Shown here: piece after piece, positions 60,654-64,000 of the stretch | Layout: each line of letters starts with the position of its first letter | Numbering within the stretch: position 1 is the first letter of the stretch | From: Neoconidiobolus thromboides FSU 785 | Taxonomy: Eukaryota > Entomophthoromycota > Entomophthoromycetes > Entomophthorales > Neoconidiobolaceae | Reading direction: 5' to 3' | Assembly: GCA_025603075.1 (NCBI GenBank) | Contig: MU626306.1 | Span: forward strand, 1-64,000 | DNA: 64,000 nt | Made by a program: the position numbers and the translations under genes | The notes under the pieces: generated by a model | Databases searched by the model: none | Told to the model about the DNA's origin: nothing | The model's input: only the letters and a program-made list of their open reading frames with translations

Positions 60654-62468
60654 ATGGTGAAACTTAAAAGAGCGGAGGAAATAGGGGAATTAGAAATCTG
60701 TGCACGAACGGCACGAAATTTATCTCAAAAAGTATTAGTAGGTAAACAAAGTCCATTTGTACAATTTAATTTAGATTCCGTTATCAAACAAACGGTAAGT
60801 GATAAGAGAGGAGGAAGAAATCCCCAATGGTCGGACACCATAATATTTCCCATATTAAAAGATCAAGATAAGATATTAGTCACTATTTATAACAGGAAAT
60901 CCAAAGTACAGTCGGATTATATTGGTGAAGTAAGTATTGATTTATTACCAATATTAAAAGAAGGTGAAAAAGATGCCTGGTTTCCGTTAAAAGATCGAGA
61001 TGATTATGCAGGGGATGTTTATATTGAATTTACTTATTATAAAAAAGGAGAACCAAGGGATAGAAATAAAGTTAATGTTACTAGTATTAATGAAATTGAA
61101 GAAGGTTTATCAATATTACAACTAAAAAACATACGTCAAGATCCAAAATTAAATAGTATGGAGTTACCTAAAGATAGATCAATTAACAAAAATACAATGT
61201 TAAACGTGCCTAATAACAATCAAGTATTACGAAAAAATACTAATTCAAGTCAGCTTAGTTTTAATAGTGAAAATAATGATACCACTCCTACTTTAGCCAA
61301 TGAAAACGATTTGGTAGATATATTAGATGAAATACGTTCCTTAGTAGATTATCCCTATCAACTACCTGCCCAAGAAGCACCTTTAGGGCCTGGAGCTTTA
61401 CCACCCATGCGACGTAAACCATTACCCAAACCACCTAATTCCAATCGTAGTTCTAATAGTCAATTATTAACACCCAATAGTAATAATCTTAGTCAAAATG
61501 ATTTATTATTAAATAACAATACACAATCTCCGACTATCATAGAACATCAGTTACAACAGGAAATGGAATTTAATAACAATCATATTCCTATCTTAAATAC
61601 TAATAATAATCAATATAGTGTAGCTCATTTTTATCAACAAAATAATAGTAACTCAAATTTAACCCGTACCCCATCTCCAGCTCCCTCTTCACAAATATCC
61701 GAATTGGTATTAGGTGATGCAATGAATTATCAACGGTATCTTTCATTAACTGGAAGTAATTCAACTGCCTCTTTAACCCGACGTGGTTCTTTAGATAGTA
61801 TAAAAACTGGAACTACAATGGAAGACTATTTAGATCATGATCCCACTGTAGAAATTAAATTTAATAATAGTAAAATACCATCCATAAAAAGAAGGCCTTT
61901 AGAAGCACCTTCAATATTACAATCTCAAAATTTTTATAATCAACGTGTACCTTATCCAGAAGATGTACGTGGTAGACCTTTAATGTATTATCAACAACAT
62001 CAGCAACAGCAACATCAGCAACAATTACTTTCACTACAACAGATGAATATGGTTCCTGTTCCTGTTCCTTTAGTTAATAATGATAATACTCAGTTAACTA
62101 AACCCTTACCTCAATTAAGACCAATACCTTATCCTCCACCATCTCAACACCATACAATGATACCTCCACCATCAGCACATCCATCACATCCACATCATCA
62201 CTTATCTCCTTACACTACAAATTTACATTATCCACAAAGACCAATGTATCATCCACCAACTATGATGGAATATCCACCATCTAGATTTATACAACAACCT
62301 ATTACTAATGGAGTAGGAGAATATTCTCCTGCTCCTAGACCTATGTTTTATTCTCCAAGAGCATTACCACCGCCTATTGTTTCACCTTTAATTAGACCAC
62401 ACGTAACACAAAGACAATTACCTAATCCTTATACTAATCAACCTAGGAGAGGTTCATTGGTAGATTAA
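60654..62468 (+). CDS. C2-domain protein with proline-rich tail (Inn1 / Fic1-like)
   Basis: 604 aa from the ATG at 60654, which fits the C2 boundary better than the frame's upstream ATG at 60609. A C2 domain covers residues about 8-125: GELEICARTARNLSQKV, SPFVQFNLD, GGRNPQWSDTIIF, SDYIGEVSIDL and WFPLKD. Several of the usual calcium-binding Asp are missing, so calcium binding is doubtful. The remaining 470 residues are Asn/Gln/Pro-rich with many PxxP motifs (PPMRRKPLPKPP, QLRPIPYPPP) expected to bind SH3 domains, and His-rich stretches. Yeast Inn1 and fission yeast Fic1 have this architecture and link the cytokinetic ring to septum formation. Orthology is inferred from architecture. Confidence 0.82.
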   Translation: MVKLKRAEEIGELEICARTARNLSQKVLVGKQSPFVQFNLDSVIKQTVSDKRGGRNPQWSDTIIFPILKDQDKILVTIYNRKSKVQSDYIGEVSIDLLPILKEGEKDAWFPLKDRDDYAGDVYIEFTYYKKGEPRDRNKVNVTSINEIEEGLSILQLKNIRQDPKLNSMELPKDRSINKNTMLNVPNNNQVLRKNTNSSQLSFNSENNDTTPTLANENDLVDILDEIRSLVDYPYQLPAQEAPLGPGALPPMRRKPLPKPPNSNRSSNSQLLTPNSNNLSQNDLLLNNNTQSPTIIEHQLQQEMEFNNNHIPILNTNNNQYSVAHFYQQNNSNSNLTRTPSPAPSSQISELVLGDAMNYQRYLSLTGSNSTASLTRRGSLDSIKTGTTMEDYLDHDPTVEIKFNNSKIPSIKRRPLEAPSILQSQNFYNQRVPYPEDVRGRPLMYYQQHQQQQHQQQLLSLQQMNMVPVPVPLVNNDNTQLTKPLPQLRPIPYPPPSQHHTMIPPPSAHPSHPHHHLSPYTTNLHYPQRPMYHPPTMMEYPPSRFIQQPITNGVGEYSPAPRPMFYSPRALPPPIVSPLIRPHVTQRQLPNPYTNQPRRGSLVD

Positions 62469-62666
62469 TTAAGTTTAAGTTTTTGAATTCTTTTGAACAT
62501 TAAAGTCGTTAATGTGTTTGTTTTTATAAAATTTAAAATATTTTTTACAAGTTAATTTTTTAAATAATAACAATAAAATAATTTAATAATCCGTTTTAAA
62601 ATAAAATCTCTTAAATTTTAATAACCTTTCAAAAAAAATATTTCTCTTTCGTTTAACTCTTTTTTT

Positions 62667-64000
<1,334 letters not shown>

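Overview
The window is AT-rich nuclear DNA from a eukaryote, most likely an early-diverging fungus; an entomophthoralean, Conidiobolus-like genome is my guess. The reasons are short GT-AG introns (mostly 44-65 nt), fungal families (IPP1-type YPI1, Vid24/GID4, a serine/threonine-rich secreted cell-wall-like protein, GH15, a decayed chitin-deacetylase-type CE4 gene) and animal-like genes kept in early fungi (GPI-specific phospholipase D, an RNF34/RFFL-type RING protein, a three-repeat MYB). No rRNA, tRNA, CRISPR array or prokaryotic operon was seen. One 207-base run of N at 28163-28369 marks a scaffold gap.

Layout. 1-8 kb: three tandem minus-strand intronless genes for very small homeodomain proteins that share a conserved C-terminal tail. 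9.8-10.9 kb: a six-exon DUF1295 / steroid-reductase-like membrane enzyme. 12-15.3 kb: two decayed genes, both carrying a copy of a short transposon. 18.2-20.8 kb: a seven-exon GPI-phospholipase D. 23-24.3 kb: a MYB regulator. 24.7-28.9 kb: a subtilase gene broken by the assembly gap, plus the ghost of a second copy. 30.4-31.5 kb: a polysaccharide-deacetylase pseudogene. 33.7-35.8 kb: a GH15 enzyme. 37.3-38.9 kb: a concentrative nucleoside transporter. 42.3-48.0 kb: PRP43/DHX15, carnitine acetyltransferase and AMMECR1. 50.1-56.3 kb: YPI1 and GID4 tail to tail, a secreted wall-like protein and a kelch membrane protein. 57.2-64 kb: a dense run of an RNF34-like RING protein, CDK11, a C2/proline-rich (Inn1/Fic1-like) protein and the 3' part of VPS4.

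The left two thirds are gene-poor and full of a roughly 100-bp non-autonomous element (terminal TGGGGATGT...ACATCCCCA, usually next to TA). I count 24 copies plus two half-copies, 12 in each orientation. None lies in an intact coding region, and none occurs in 57-64 kb or between 14.5 and 25.2 kb. Spliced models were built by hand from GT-AG sites, reading frame and remembered family motifs; all multi-exon models keep frame from ATG to stop (VPS4 runs off the window). Housekeeping genes are mostly unrelated neighbours; the notable pairs are the head-to-head CDK11 / C2-protein promoter with an E2F-like palindrome and the CRAT / AMMECR1 divergent promoter.
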